Made by a program: the position numbers and the translations under genes. This document shows positions 32,147 through 47,100 of a DNA stretch of 64,000 nucleotides, in pieces. How positions within the stretch are numbered: the stretch's first letter is position 1; each line of letters opens with the position of its first letter. The stretch lies in the NCBI GenBank assembly GCA_963082875.1, contig OY720100.1, positions 5,704,001 to 5,768,000 on the forward strand, written 5' to 3'. The DNA comes from Corella eumyota. Its lineage: Eukaryota > Chordata > Ascidiacea > Phlebobranchia > Corellidae. The notes under the pieces are model-generated. The model ran no database searches. It was not told the DNA's origin and saw nothing but the letters and a program-made list of their open reading frames with translations.

Positions 32147-35100
32147 ATGGCCGAGTCTAGAGTTGATGGAAGGGCAAGCCGGACAACAACAATGCAAAGT
32201 TTTCGACCTGTTACTGGTTGGTATTACAATTTGATCTATTTAAACAGAATTTTAACTTAGATTATTGTTTTTAAAATGGCAAATTTTTTAGCCTAAAATT
32301 TTTATTAAATACCAGAATAGTAAAGTTGTCTGTTGATAAACTTAGTGGTTAATAAAAAGGATTAATAACCAACTGTTATCATTTAAATTTAATGCTTAGC
32401 ATTGCTTGTCTTTAGCTGGTATGGGTATTAAACTTTTAAAGAACTTCGTAAAAATTTATGTTTAATAAAGTAATATGCTTAATAATTTTGATTATGCGTT
32501 TTAAATTAAGGTGCTTCAGAGATAGTTTTACCCAAAACTGTTGTAGATGAGGCCAAGTTAAAAGCAAGGTTGATGTCCACTGCTCCCATCCAAGCAAACT
32601 CTTACACAGCAACTACTTTGGGTCTAAGAAGAGTTACCAAAGCTCAACTTGCAACTAGAGAAAGACAGAAATCTGTTAAATTGGAGCCTTTGGTAATTCA
32701 GTTTTGCAAAAAAACTTGTCCTATTGTATATTTATTTATAGCTTAAGTGGTTTATAGGTTGTTTTTTGTTGAAGATTTATGTAATTTTTAAATACGTTAT
32801 TAATCTAATGTATTACAATTTAATTTTAAAGCCAACACTGGCACTGTTTCAAGCCCACAACCAACCCAGTTACATCGAAGAGCAAAACAAGATTGCTCTA
32901 ATGAGACAAGGATGGTGTCCTCCTCCCTCAAGGATGCAGACATCACAGTTGTCAAGGAAGAGATCTGCAACTTTGGGAGGAATTAGCATGCCACAATCTT
33001 TTAAACCTATGACGGGGTTAAAGGAAAAGTTACAAGGGCCGGTATGTGACAATTTTAAATTAGGTTATATCTTATTTAAATAATTATTAAAACATCATTA
33101 TTATAAATATTTGTATAGTTTGACTTCTAGGTTATTTCATTTAAAAAAATATTTACTTTAAAATTCTGTCGGTATCATAAAGTTTTTTCTGTTTCTTTCT
33201 TTAAAGCTGCTGTCACCTGTCCCACCAAAGCATCCTAAAACAGGAACAACAACAAGAACTCAACATTCTCGAGCATTTTCTCTCGACAGTGCAGTTCTGC
33301 GAAGACTTTCCATTGAAGATATCGTTGCAGCAGATATAAATGACCCATTACACATTATTAAAATTATTAGAGAAAAGTTAGTTGAAAACTAAAACAATTG
33401 TTGTCCAAAGAATTTAATAAATTGACTATAAATTAAACTTTTTATTTTTTAATAGTAAACGCATCGGATTTTTATACATGACTCCTCGAGTGGACAAATC
33501 TTCGAACAACTACTCTCCTTACAACCTCCGTATTGTTACACATGACCGAATTAACCCAGACGATTACTCAACGGTTAGTTTACAAGGCGTCACCCATGTG
33601 CAAGATGGAGAAACAGTTTTTACACACTTGGATCGCTGGGAACAGGAATACAAGTAAATTTTTTTTTGTTTATATAATTTTATCCTCGATGTGGGAAGGT
33701 CGAATGCGCGACCTGAACATAGAGTAACATCAGTTATTATACCGACTTGGTCCCAAGTTGCATGTGGCAGTTTGAGATATATATTATATGGATTATAGTT
33801 GCCTGATAATTATGCTGTTGATCAAGTGCTGGCTCAGCAGGAACTTATATCATTAACAGCGCCCTACTAAAGGGCGCTACCGCATGAGAGCAGTGGGGAT
33901 TGAACCCACGACTTCATGTTGTGTAGCAAGTGTTCTTACAACTACACCATGCTGCGAAGTATATACTAGATGGATGTGATCAGAATCTTTGGTTTGTTAC
34001 TCTTAGTTCTAAGCTTCACAAGTTGTTACTTTTATTTTTTATTAAAACACATCTCAAACTATAGTTTATAATTTATATTAAAACATATCTAAAACTCTAG
34101 TCTGGATGCTGCATTCTTTTTTAAGCATTAAAATGTGTGAAAAATCTTTAACATTACCCGAGTTGTAGGTTTTGTTATGATAAACAATTAATTTTTAACA
34201 ATTCGCAAATGCATATCTATGTGGTAACAAAAAAAACACTTAATGCAAATTATATTTAAATTTTAAAAGGTCGTATTGCAAGCTTGTACACATTCCAACA
34301 TTTAAATTATTTCGAAAGTGGAAAGCTTTTGCAACCTGGAGAGAAAATGTGAGACATCACAAGAACGAAACTTGCAGAAAGGCCTTGCAAGAAAATCTGT
34401 TTTTTCTTAATCCAGTAAGTTACATTAAAATTAAAAAAAAAAATTATTTTTTACATCTTATATAAGTAAAGTTTAGGTAAAGGGTCAAACACAAAAATAA
34501 CACTCATGGTAATTCACCCGTGCACCACAAACAGCAGTTTTATTTATTTTACAGGGCTGGGAATTAGACTTACATATATACATGGTCTACTATGCTCCAT
34601 TATACATAGATTTTGTGCCAAAATTTTTTACACTTTTTTATTTTAAGATATTTTTTTAAAACGATCACAATTTTTAAGTTTTACTTTTGATTAAACAATT
34701 TTTATTTTTAGTCTTTGCGTCCAGCACTGCTTAACGTAAGGGAGATGTGTTATCGCATTAGTGATATGGGATTATGTAGAATTGAAAAGGGTTACACTTA
34801 CAAACTTGCACAATTCAGAGATGCTCAATTTAGACAACTATCTGAAGTTGAAGAGAGATTAGCTGAGTTTCGCACTTTGGTCAAGGAGGTTGTTAGAAGT
34901 GCTTGCAGGTAAATATTTAAACATTAAAATTATAAACTTAGTTTATTAGGAATAAGAATTGATGCTTTAAATCCATTTTTAAGGATGTTATTATTATTTT
35001 TGTATATTACGAAAAAGCATATTTTTTAGAAACTCATTAGCTAACTTATATTGTATAATATTTAGGACTGCATTATTGGAAGCAGGATTTACACCAGATG

Positions 35101-38100
35101 ATTACTTTTATGATGCTGAAAGTCCTGGTATGATAGGTTTGGGGGAGGATGGTCTAGTGCCTGGAACAGCCGGATCTTCTCTTCTCGTTCAGGTACTTAT
35201 ATATTTAGTTGTTAGAAAACTTGACATTCCCAATTGAGCCCCTAAGATTTGTTAAATTTAAATGTTTTTAAAATACAGTCGCAAATGGAAGATATGTTTG
35301 GTGATGCACCAGAAAAAATGACGTACACCGAACAAGCAAACAAGCGTTCACATTGCAGAAGACTTACAAGCTTTATTCGGTATCCAAAGAAATTTCATAA
35401 ATTTTTATCTATTTAACTTCAATTTACAATGTAAGTTATTTAATCTAGTATTGCAAAGCAGTAGCAAAGGCACTAGGCTTTACCACATTGTACCCTCAAT
35501 ACTTAGTTATCGCTCTTAAGAAAAGTAAATAAATAGGCCCAGTTCATAAACATAACTATTCAATGCATAAAACTGTATATATAAAATTTCATTTCTAAAG
35601 ATTGTGCATTTTATTTTAAAACTAAATTATTTTATAGATTGGCAGACTACTTGATAGTTAACACCATGCATGTCTTAGCTGTTAACTCAGTGTCAACATT
35701 GCTCAATTATTTGACAGAACAACTACTTCAAACACCAACTGAGGATGCTATTAATTCTTGGGCAGATGTAAGTGTTTATTTTTAAATTTTTTTTTTTAAA
35801 TTAGAATTGTTATTCGAAATTTTTTTTACAAATTTTTTTTGTGGTTTAAACAGCTTTTGGCTTAAATTTTTAACATTTTAAAATAAATATTTATGATTAT
35901 TTTTTTAACTGTATTGTTTGTTAAAAAAAATTGTTTTACAACCAATAGATATTATGTTACTAACAACACAGCAATAGGATATCACTTCCATACACAGATG
36001 AAATTACAATTTACCTTTCTATTGATTAAAATCTCTTGTCTAAAGCAAAAAAAAGTTTTAATATTTTTACTTAAAATATGTATATAACCTATTTAATATT
36101 TTATATTTTTCATAAGCTGTTTTTATAATTGTAGGAGGAACCTGAAGAAACAGAAAAAGAGAAACAAGTTTCAACCTCAACTGTTATTACAAATTTGCCA
36201 GGTAATGTTTATATATTTAGTTATAATTAAAATTTTTTTGTTAACAAATCTATTTTGCAAAACTGATTTTAACAGTATGCATGTCAATAATGCGATAATA
36301 CCATAAGAATTACAGCAAACCTATTTAATTTAAGCTCTATAAGATTTTTATAGTTTTAAATTTTTTTCTTATATAAAACTTATTATACACAGGTGATGAA
36401 GAAGAGACGCCAGTCTTACCTCCATTATATTTGACTGAGTTTAATCTCGATGTTCAACTTTTATCATTTATGCCTAATGCTGATGACTTTCATGAGACAT
36501 TAAGTGATGTTATTCAAAGGTTAATACATACATTTTTGTAAAAAAATTTTATTAGTTTTGTGGTCAAATTTCTTTAATAAAATAATTGATATGTTAATTT
36601 TTTAAATCATGAATTTTATTAATTTTTTTTCAATCTACTACACTAAAAATGTATTGTTTTTCAAAAATACATTGTGCCTAATAGAAAAAAAAATTTTTCA
36701 AATTAGATTCCAAGAGACAGTTTTATCTGTGGCCAACCTGGTAATGGACAATTACTTTGATGCATTTACTCGACCAGTAATCAATCACAAATATGAGGAT
36801 AAAATTTGTGGAGATGGACCATCTTTGCTGGCGATGTTTGAAGATGATCGACATTTACAAGGACTAATCAACAATATTAAGGTTTGCCTAAAAAGTCACT
36901 TTTACTGACTATTAAAAGCTAGCTTTTGTTATTTAAAACTAGTTTGAAGTTGCCATTTTTGGATAATATTGGTCTTCTGAAATTGCTTCATCTATTTTTG
37001 TAATATTTAGGGTTAAGTTTTAGATTTATTTTATCTAACTTAAGATTTTGCTAAATAAACTTTTTTGGGTTACAGGAGTCAATTAGCAAAGCATTCTTTG
37101 CTGCTGATGCTTACTCAGATACATTGAATCATTTCCATGAATTCTTTCGGGAAAATGAATTGCTTGATCTTGATTTGTTGAAGAAAGAAGACCATGATGT
37201 CAAGTAAAAAATTATTTTTTTTATTTTTTTGCATTCTTATGTGTTAAATTCTAATTTAAAATATTCTTTTTTAACAATCTTGTTTTGGCTTTTGACATGA
37301 ATTTAAATTTTTTAGCTTTTTCTCTGAAGCTCTTGCTAGATATCATTCCCAACACAAAGCCGCTTGTGCAATTAGAACGAAACGACCCATAGGAATGTTG
37401 TTGGTGGATGCTGAAAACCTCAAGAAAAGACTTATTCCCAATCCTAAACGGTGTCTTGAGGTTTGTACAAGTTTTATCTTTGTGTTATTTTTAACTTTTT
37501 AAACAAAAATAAACCCAAAAAATGTCATAATGTGACAAATTTTGATAGACTTGCATGTCTTGTTAAAAATACATAAAATACTAACTTTGTTTGAAGTTAC
37601 GAACCATTAACAATCCTGAATAGTATGAGTAAGCTGTTCTTAAGTTTAAAACACTACCCCAGTTGCTTCATCAGTTTAAAAAATGTTCCTTCCTTTTTTA
37701 TTTTCAGGCTATTAACAACATCTTACCAGAGCTTGCTAAACGCCAGATGGACTCTATTATCAGTGAAGCACAAGATGCCCAGTTCAAACTTGAAATGGTT
37801 CCAGCTTCGACCATTGAGTTTGTTGAATCTCTGTCTTTCTTGGACGAAATTCAGGACAGGATTGAGCCCTTAGATGAGAGTTCTACTATTGTTGTGTTGA
37901 TGTATGATTTGATTGAGAAATATCAAGTGCCCACACCACCTGAAGACTTTGCTGTATATAAGGTAGCACACACTTGATTGTAAAAAGGGTTAACATTTTT
38001 TGTTTTATGTAGGTATGTTTCTTGTAACAAACATACTACTATTGGTTTATTTCAATAAAAATATTAAGAATGAAACCTACTTAAACCGTCTTAAATTGAA

Positions 38101-41100
38101 AAATATCTAAAAAATAAATTTCATGTTCAGGGTACGAATTAACGTTTAAAAAACGATTCGCTAAAAATGAGGTCGCATTTTTAGAGTAATTATTAGGTTC
38201 AAGTCATAATCTTCGTTTTTTTGTAACACTTGACGCGTTGCGTGGCCTTTTTTAAAATGTAACCTATTGTTAAACAATTGTTAAACATATTTTGCAAGAA
38301 AAACGAGACATTTTTAATTCTTTTAAGGCTGTGTTATGCATTTAAAAAATTGCGCAACAACTGAACGATCTCGGGAGCGAAATTTACGCCTTGCCAAAAC
38401 ATGGAAAGTTGTTGTTATTAAATGACCTATAGTAACCTACATTTACGCAGGATTATGAAGATGTAATTAAATTAGTGTGAAACCGGTGTAAAATAGATCG
38501 TAAAAATATACACGAGAGTTTTATCACTGCCTGAACCTTTTTTTTGTTGATTCGCTATTTCTAATATATTTGTAAAAACGATTCGCTAATTTGAAAAAAC
38601 GATTCGCTTTTAGCGAATAGCGACCCGTTATTTCGTTCCCTGATGTTGCTTAAAAGTTTCAACACTGTATTCAGTCTTATGAAAAAAAATATTTTTCTAA
38701 ATTTTATCTATTGTGTTTTAGACATTGCGACCTTCTATCCATCTTGTTCGTGATGCAATTGACAAATCAGTGTCAGAAAGAGATGCGAACGTGGACAAGT
38801 TTTGTAACCATCTTGACAAAGACATTGCTGAATTAGGAAAAGAAGTTAAAGCCATCAAGCAAGAAGGACAGGTAAAGTAATTGTTAAAAAATTAATAAAA
38901 TAAGACAAGTGACTTTAGCTTAGAATGGTCAAAGTATAGATATTTATTTGATTTTTGTTTTCTACATGACATCTCCAGGATCCTTTTATTCTTGATATAA
39001 AATCTGACAAGGCTAAAGTCCATGGCACAATTGAAAAAATGATGAAAGGAATGGATGAACTGCAGAAAAGAGCTTTCCAGTATAAGTCATATCAGAAGCA
39101 ATTTAAAGTAAGTTTACTACCCAAATAGGTATTTTTTTTAAAGTTGTCACCTAAAACATCTAATTTTCTTATTATTTAAAATATTACTTTTTATTCAATG
39201 TTTTAAATTTTGTTTCAAGGTTGAAGTGACCAAGTATGATGAACTAGAGGAAGTTCACGCTGAGTTAAAGTTGAAAGAATTGTTGTGGAACTCAATGGAG
39301 GAGTGGGATACAATGAATGAGGAATGGTTGGATCTTGCATTTGAGACTCTTGATCCTGAGGCAATGAACCAACAGGTATTGTGTAATTTTTTTAACAACT
39401 TTTTATTTTAGTTTGGATACAGTAAAATTTTTTTTAAATATTGTGTGTAAAATGAATTTTAATTTAAATTAATTAAATTTTAAAAGCACTACTTTACATA
39501 ATATTATAATTTTAGGTTGCCAAATATGCTAAATATTCTCATCAACTTGAGAAAGGATTACCACCAAATGATGTTGTTCCAGTGCTAAAGGGAAAAGTCA
39601 ACAAAATGAGAGACAAGGTAACATGACATCATTATACTCAACATTTTTTTGTAATTTGTGATATTGTTACTTTTTTTGTAATTTGTGATATTGTTAAGTT
39701 ATAACATATACTTGGTTATTTTATAGATGCCTGTTGTCACAAATCTAAGAAACCCTTTTCTTAAAACTAGACATTGGGAGTCAATTGAAAACATTATTGG
39801 ACAGAAGTTACCTACACCTGGACAAGGTGATTATAATTTTTTCTAATGACAAGGTCTTGAATGTAAATTAAACATGTTCACTATTAATAATCTTAAAAAT
39901 TTTAAAACAATCAATAAATTAAAAAAAATAGGTTTTAGTAAATAAAGCTCTTTCTTACAACCATGCCAATAGTTTATTATTTTTTTTTGTAGCTGCCACA
40001 ACAGAAGATGGTGAGCCTGTTGTGTTAAATTTGAGAAGTTTTAACGAGTGGGGTGTGTTTGAGAATGCTGAAGCAATTGAAGAAGTTTCGGGACAAGCAT
40101 CAGGGGAGGCCTCCCTTGAAACTATGCTGAAAAAGGTGATTGTTAAAAATTTAAGGTTGACAAGCCTAGTTGAGAATTACATTTAAAATACTGCTTACTT
40201 TTATTTACAAAAAAATAATAATTATTTATAACCAGGTTGAAGACAGTTGGAAAACAACTGAGTTTGCAGTCTTGGCTCATCGAGATTCCAAAGATGTTTT
40301 TATTTTGGGCGGTACAGAAGAAATTCAAGTAAATAATAATCACATAATCTAAAATTGCAAATAATTCAGTTTACTTGCTCTATAACTTGATCAAATGTTT
40401 TTTTTATTGCCAGGTTCAACTTGATGACAGTAGAGTAAGCATAGCAACAATAAGTTCATCCAGATATGTTGGTCCTATCAAAGACAAAGTTGATGATTGG
40501 CAAAAACAATTAAACCTCATGAATGATACTCTGGTAAATAAATTGATTACTTATGTTTATATTTTCTATATTTATATATGTTTTGTCTTAAACAACTTCA
40601 AAGTTTTTATAAGCATATTGTTAGCAACACACTTGTTAAAATGATAGTTTTTTGGACATTTTTATGTAAAGAATAGATTATTTTTGGGTCTTAAAGTTTG
40701 GATAAATATTTGCTTTCTTCAGGATGAATGGTTAACCTGTCAAAGAAATTGGTTGTATCTTGAATCCATCTTCAGTGCACCAGACATTCAGCGTCAACTT
40801 CCAGCTGAAGCAAAAATGTTTATGACAGTTGATAAATCTTGGAAAGAAATTATGAGAAAGGTTAACAGACTCCCAAATGCTTTAAGGTTGGTATAGGAAC
40901 ATTTTAAATTAAAAATAAAAGTATTTATATATAAAAGTGATCATTTGTGTCAGATAGTTTTTAAAATATAAACATAATATTGTTTTGTAATGAGATTTGT
41001 AGCTCAATCTAACAATTATCTTGTCTTCTGTAGGGCATCCACCCAGCCAGGTTTGGTCGAGCAATTTCAAAACAACAACTCTTTGTTGGATCAAATTCAG

Positions 41101-44100
41101 AAGTGTTTGGAAGCTTACTTGGAGTCAAAGCGAGTTATTTTTCCTCGATTTTACTTTCTTTCTAATGATGAATTGTTGGAGATTTTGGCTCAAACAAGAA
41201 ATCCACAGGTAAAGAATTGGTGATATATAACATAAATAGTGGTACGTCATTGAAGTATGTTTCATGAAAACAAGTGATTTGGTTTTTAGTCATAAAATGT
41301 ATAGCCAAACATTTACCTTAATTTACCATATTAAAATAAATATTTAGGGTATATATTGAAATGCACATTTGAAGTCTTTTACCTAAATTTACCGTCTATA
41401 TTATGAAATATTTAAAAATAAAAATTATTATAAAACATTGTTTTTGATTCTAATTTGTCAATAAAAAAAATATTAAGAAAAATGAACATCTGCAAAATAT
41501 CTTAAAATAAACTCCAGATAAAATAATTATTCCTGTTTTTAGGCTGTACAACCTCATTTGAGGAAATGTTTCGACGCAATTGCATTGTTGGAATTTGGAA
41601 CAGTAGCAAACCCATCAGATGGTAAATCTACACCGAGTGGAGAAGTTCAAATAACTAACGATATCCTTGCAATGATTTCACCCGAAGGAGAAAATGTCAG
41701 TTTAGGAAAAGGATTAAAAGGTAAATAAATTTTTTTACATTATGTAAAAGTTCTTCTGGGCAATAGAGTATTTTTGCAAACTAAAATAAATTTTCTCTTC
41801 TTTAATTTATAAACTTAAAATAAATAATTTGTGTGTTATTTTTACTTATTTCTCAATTTATTTTTTAGCCAGAGGAAATGTAGAGGATTGGTTGGGTAAG
41901 GTGGAAGAGGGAATGGTGGTTAACTTAAGGAAAATGTCGAAAGCTTCCATTGCTGACTTTCAGATAAGATCAAGAGAGGAATGGTGTAGAGCTCATCCTT
42001 CCCAGGTTAAATTTTCATCTTATTATTACAACAAAAGTTCATTTAAAAAGATTGTTGCAATTTAAACAATGCAATAGATAATTGATTATATAATAAAAAC
42101 AGGTTACCGATTTCATGGTTTAAAATTTGCGATATCAGCTTGAGGTAGATTTTAAATACCTTCTAAATGAAATTTAGAATCACTTTTAAATTAAATATTA
42201 TAAAATTAATGCCAAAATCAACTAGTAAGTTTACCAATTTAAAACTTATTAGTTTTTTTTGATGATAATTTAAAAAACGTAATTTCTAAATTTTAGGTTG
42301 TTTTAACTATCTCTCAAACAATGTGGTGTGTTGAGGTGAGTCAAATACTCGCTGGTGATTGTGAGGGTGGAACAGAAATAGGTTTAAAAGAATTTGAACA
42401 AACCTCATTTGCGAGGTTGAACAGTTTGGCTGCTCTTGTTCGAACCAATCTACCAAAACTTCATAGAAATAATATAACAGCTCTGATCACTGTGGATGTG
42501 CATGCCAGGGATATTATTACTGATATGGTAAGTTGGTTTACTTCTATATTAATGCAATAAACTTGCCATTCATCAATTGTTTATGACAGTTTATTTCTAT
42601 GACTACTAAATCATTATACTTTTACGCAATTACATAACATAACATTTGGTAAGATTATCTTTTGTGATTAAAACTTAAAATTTTATTTTAGTAAAAGAAC
42701 TTTTTGTAAAAATGAATTTAAGACAATTTTTACTTACGCATGACAATTTTTACTTACGCTGATTTTCTATAATTTTTTTTTATTCAGGTTCGAACAAATG
42801 TTGACACACCCACCAACTTTGAGTGGCTACGACAACTCAGATATTACTGGGAATCAGATATAGATGACTGTGCTGTAAAATGTGCCGGTTCAAGATACAT
42901 TTATGGTTATGAGTACTTGGGCGCTTGCCCCAGATTGGTCATCACTCCACTTACAGATAGATGTTATCTGTGCCTTATGGGTGCTTTGCAGGTAAATTAT
43001 ATAAAATTTATATAAAAACATTACCATGTAAGAGTTTAAATGAAGATTTTTGTTTGTAATGAAAAAATAAAATTATTTGTGTGATTGAAAAAAATAGCAT
43101 TTTGTGGAACAAAAGAAAAATTTTATGATTAAGAAATTTTACAAGTTACTAGGTACTCTGTAAAATTAGCCACCACATAATCAAGAATAAAATTAATGAA
43201 TATATTAAAATTGTAAATATTTTTAGCTTGATTTGGGAGGTGCACCTGCTGGTCCTGCTGGAACTGGCAAAACTGAGACAACAAAAGATTTGGCAAAAGC
43301 TCTTGCTAAGCAGTGTGTTGTGTTTAACTGTTCAGAAGGTCTTGACTTCAAGATCATGGGAAGATTTTTCAGGTAAATTATAAAATTAAATAATACAAGT
43401 TTTACAGATATGCTAAATTATCTTAATGTCATGATGTTTTGTACATTTTTATTTTCACATTGGTATAAGAGTTTAATTTAATTTAATTTTTTTATGATTT
43501 ATATTTTAAAATTTGTGTCTAAATATTTTTTTGAACTAATAATTCAATATCATACAACAGTGGTTTAGCACAATCAGGAGCTTGGTGTTGTTTTGATGAG
43601 TTCAACAGAATTGACATCGAGGTGTTGTCTGTCATTGCCCAACAATTACTCACCATTCGTAACGCAAAGTCTTCTCGAGTCACAAGATTCATGTTTGAAG
43701 GAAGAGAAATTAAGTTGGATGCAACTTGTGCAGCTTTTATTACCATGAATCCGGGTTATGCCGGACGTACTGAGTTACCAGATAACTTGAAGGTAAAATA
43801 TAAAAGTTAAAAACTTTTTTTGGCTACACAGTTATTAAATAAGTTGTTTATGTTTAATAAATTTACAAGGCTTTAAACAATTCTAACAGGCAATTAAGTG
43901 TTTTAAACAGATATTGACAATCAGTAACCTGTCGCAAATTGGATAAAAATGCAGCCTTTTGTGCAGTCACTAAATTAGTAAACCTTATTCAAACAATATT
44001 TATGTCATCTTCTTTGCTTTGTTAAAAAATGTAACGATGTAAATTGCATTTTAATATTCAGAAAATTTATTTTTTAAGGCTCTGTTTCGTCCTATTGCTA

Positions 44101-47100
44101 TGATGGTTCCTGATTACAAACTTATTGCTGAGGTGATCTTGTACAGTGAAGGTTTTGAATCTTCCAAGACTCTGTCGCAAAAGATGACTCAAATGTACAA
44201 GCTTTGCTCTGAACAGGTACAAGAAATGGGATTTGTTACAAAATCTTGTAATGAAATAACAATATATTATAAATTTAAAATAAAATCATTTTGTTGAATT
44301 GACATTTAAATTTCCTGAATTTATTGTATATATTTCCATTATAATATGGATTAACAAATATTGGCTTTTTATTTAATTAAAATTACATTGATGTAACAAT
44401 TTTCTTTTATCAAAATTTACATTTTATTTCATTTTGCTTTGTTTTTAGTTGTCACAACAAGACCATTATGATTTCGGAATGCGAGCTGTCAAGTCAGTGT
44501 TAGTGATGGCTGGATCACTTAAGCGTGAAAACCCAACCATCCATGAAGATATTGTGCTTATCAGAGCACTCAGGGATTCGAACTTGCCCAAATTTCTTGT
44601 TCAGGTCAATTTTTTATAAATTTTTTTTTAATTTAGCAAATAAGAAAATTATAGGCACCGTTTTTATATTTATTTAAAACAACAGCATTTTAATAACTTA
44701 ACTTTATTAACATGCGATTTAATGTATTTTTGTAGGATGCGCAATTGTTTCGTGCTATCTTATCCGATTTGTTTCCGGGGGTTGAGATTCCAGATCATGA
44801 CTATGGTGTGTTTGAATCAACCATTAAAACTTGCTTGGTGGAAGCCAACTTACAACCAATTGCTTCCATTGTTAAGAAGGTAAAATTTAACTTAAGCAGT
44901 CCACTTAAAAATAGTTTTTTAAATTTTTGACCAAAACATTTTTTATTATGTTTAAAACCATTTTTAAAAAATAATGAATCACTATTTTTAGGTGATACAA
45001 TTATATGAAACAATGGTTGTTCGGCATGGTGTCATGTTGGTTGGACCAACTGGTGGCGGAAAGACCACTTGTTACCAGATATTAGCCAACACCTTAACCA
45101 GATTGCATGAAGATAAGATAGACAATCCACAGTACAAACCAGTTAAAACGTAAATATTGCATTTAAAAACTTTTTAAAGACTTTTTTTTTTAAAAAACTT
45201 TTTTTATTAAAATTTTGTATGTTTGATCTATAGTAAAAAAACACAATACAAATATCTGAAAAACATACTTAAATTTCTTTACAGCATTTCTACTTTATTT
45301 TAATGTTTATGTTACCTTTTTTTAGCACTGTGTTAAACCCCAAAAGTATTGCAATGGGAGAGTTATATGGAGAAGAAGATAAATTAACACTGGAATGGAA
45401 GGATGGTTTAATGGCAATTAGTGTTAGGCTTGCTGTACAGGTAAGAAGACAATTAATTATGTTTTTAAAAACATACTACTTAGAACCATACAAAATATAA
45501 TAAAAATCACATTTAAAAGTTATCTAATTAATCTTTATTTAAGAAAAACATTTTTAATCATAAAAACTAATTTAACTCTTTAAATTTGTCATAATTTAAG
45601 ATTCAATTTTTTAAATTTAAACTTTGGTAGGACACCTCTACTGACCACAAGTGGATAGTTTGTGATGGTCCAGTCGATGCATTGTGGATTGAAAACATGA
45701 ACACAGTGTTGGATGACAACAAAATGTTGTGTTTGGCAAATTCTGAGCGAATCAAGTTGACCGATCACATGCACATGTTGTTTGAAGTTCAGGTAAAAAA
45801 AAACATAATTAAAGCAAAGATTTATAATGTTTAAAATAGTAAGACCATTTGTTTTGGTAATTTAATGTAATTTGGTGAACATGAAGCTTTGAAACTGTAA
45901 CAAAGGCTACAGAAGTTTAGTTTAATATTGTTTAGCTATTTTAATTAAAATTTTTTTTTACAGGATTTAGCTGTTGCTTCCCCAGCTACAGTATCCCGAT
46001 GTGGAATGGTCTACATTGATCCCAATGAGTTAGGCTGGCGACCTTATGTGACAACTTGGCTTAAGACAAAGATGAGTGAGCAAGTAAAAGAGGAGACAAG
46101 GCATTACATTATCGATCTTTTTGATGCTTATATTGAAGATGGCATTAGGTAAGTTTTCAAGCATTAAACCCTTTAACTTGCATAAATATTATGATCAAAA
46201 AGGGGATTTGCTAAAAAACTAATAACTTTTTTACTTCTTTAATACCTAACGTTGTGTTCTTGTTATTATTTTGATTTATTGTGTTTAGATATGTTGAAAA
46301 ATCTCTAACTCAAGCCATGCCACAAGTTGGAATAAGCAAGGTTGCCACCTTGTGTTCACTTTTACAATCTTTGTTGCTTGGTAAAGGTGGCCCTGATCTT
46401 AAACAGGTACTTAAAAAAAAATAAATAAATAAAATAAAAAATAAAAAAAATTTTTGAGACTTTCTGTGTTTTTATTTATTAAAAGTTTGTACTATATCTT
46501 TTTTTTTATTTATAGCTGTTTTTACTCATTTACTAATAAATAATTTTTTAACCTTTGATTTTCTTAATTTAGGACCCATCAAGGCTACATCCTTTTGTAG
46601 CTCATGCTTTTGTATTTTCTTATGTCTGGTCAGTAGGCGGAAATATTAACGAAAATTGTTTTGAGCCTTTTGATACATTTTTAAGAGGACAAATGGAAGA
46701 CAATCCAGATATGAAGGTAATGCAATATAAAGCAGTAACATTCAAAACCGGCAGTGTGGTGTAGTGGTAAAAACACTTGCTACATCACCATGAGGTGGTG
46801 GGTCAATCCCCACTGCTCTCATGCTGTAGCGCCCTTGAGTAAGGCGCCATAAACGGTAAGAACTTCTGCTGAGCCAGCACTTAATCAGCAGCTTAATTAA
46901 AGGGCAATTATAATCTATATAATATTCCAAACTGCTAAAGGTAACTTGAAACTGGGACAAAGTAACTCATGTTACTCTATGTTTAGGTCACGCATTCGAC
47001 TTTCCCACATCGAGGATAAAATATATATAAAAACAAGGCTAATTAAAGTTGTATTTGCCGACCAAACATTTTGCAACTGATATAAACTAAATGAGCTCTA

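Larger units (their letters stand above)
32147..39107 (+). other. DNAH6: DNAH6 N-terminal tail (exons 1-18)
   Basis: Exons: 32147-32216, 32511-32692, 32832-33041, 33207-33376, 33456-33653, 34270-34414, 34712-34908, 35066-35192, 35279-35379, 35638-35767, 36135-36201, 36393-36519, 36707-36881, 37076-37203, 37316-37460, 37708-37962, 38722-38871, 38979-39107. They encode residues 1-902, the helical tail that anchors the arm to the doublet. The first ~150 residues are low in conserved motifs. [13 protein letters not shown] and [20 protein letters not shown]-like segments are typical of the DNAH1/DNAH6 group. Confidence 0.88.
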
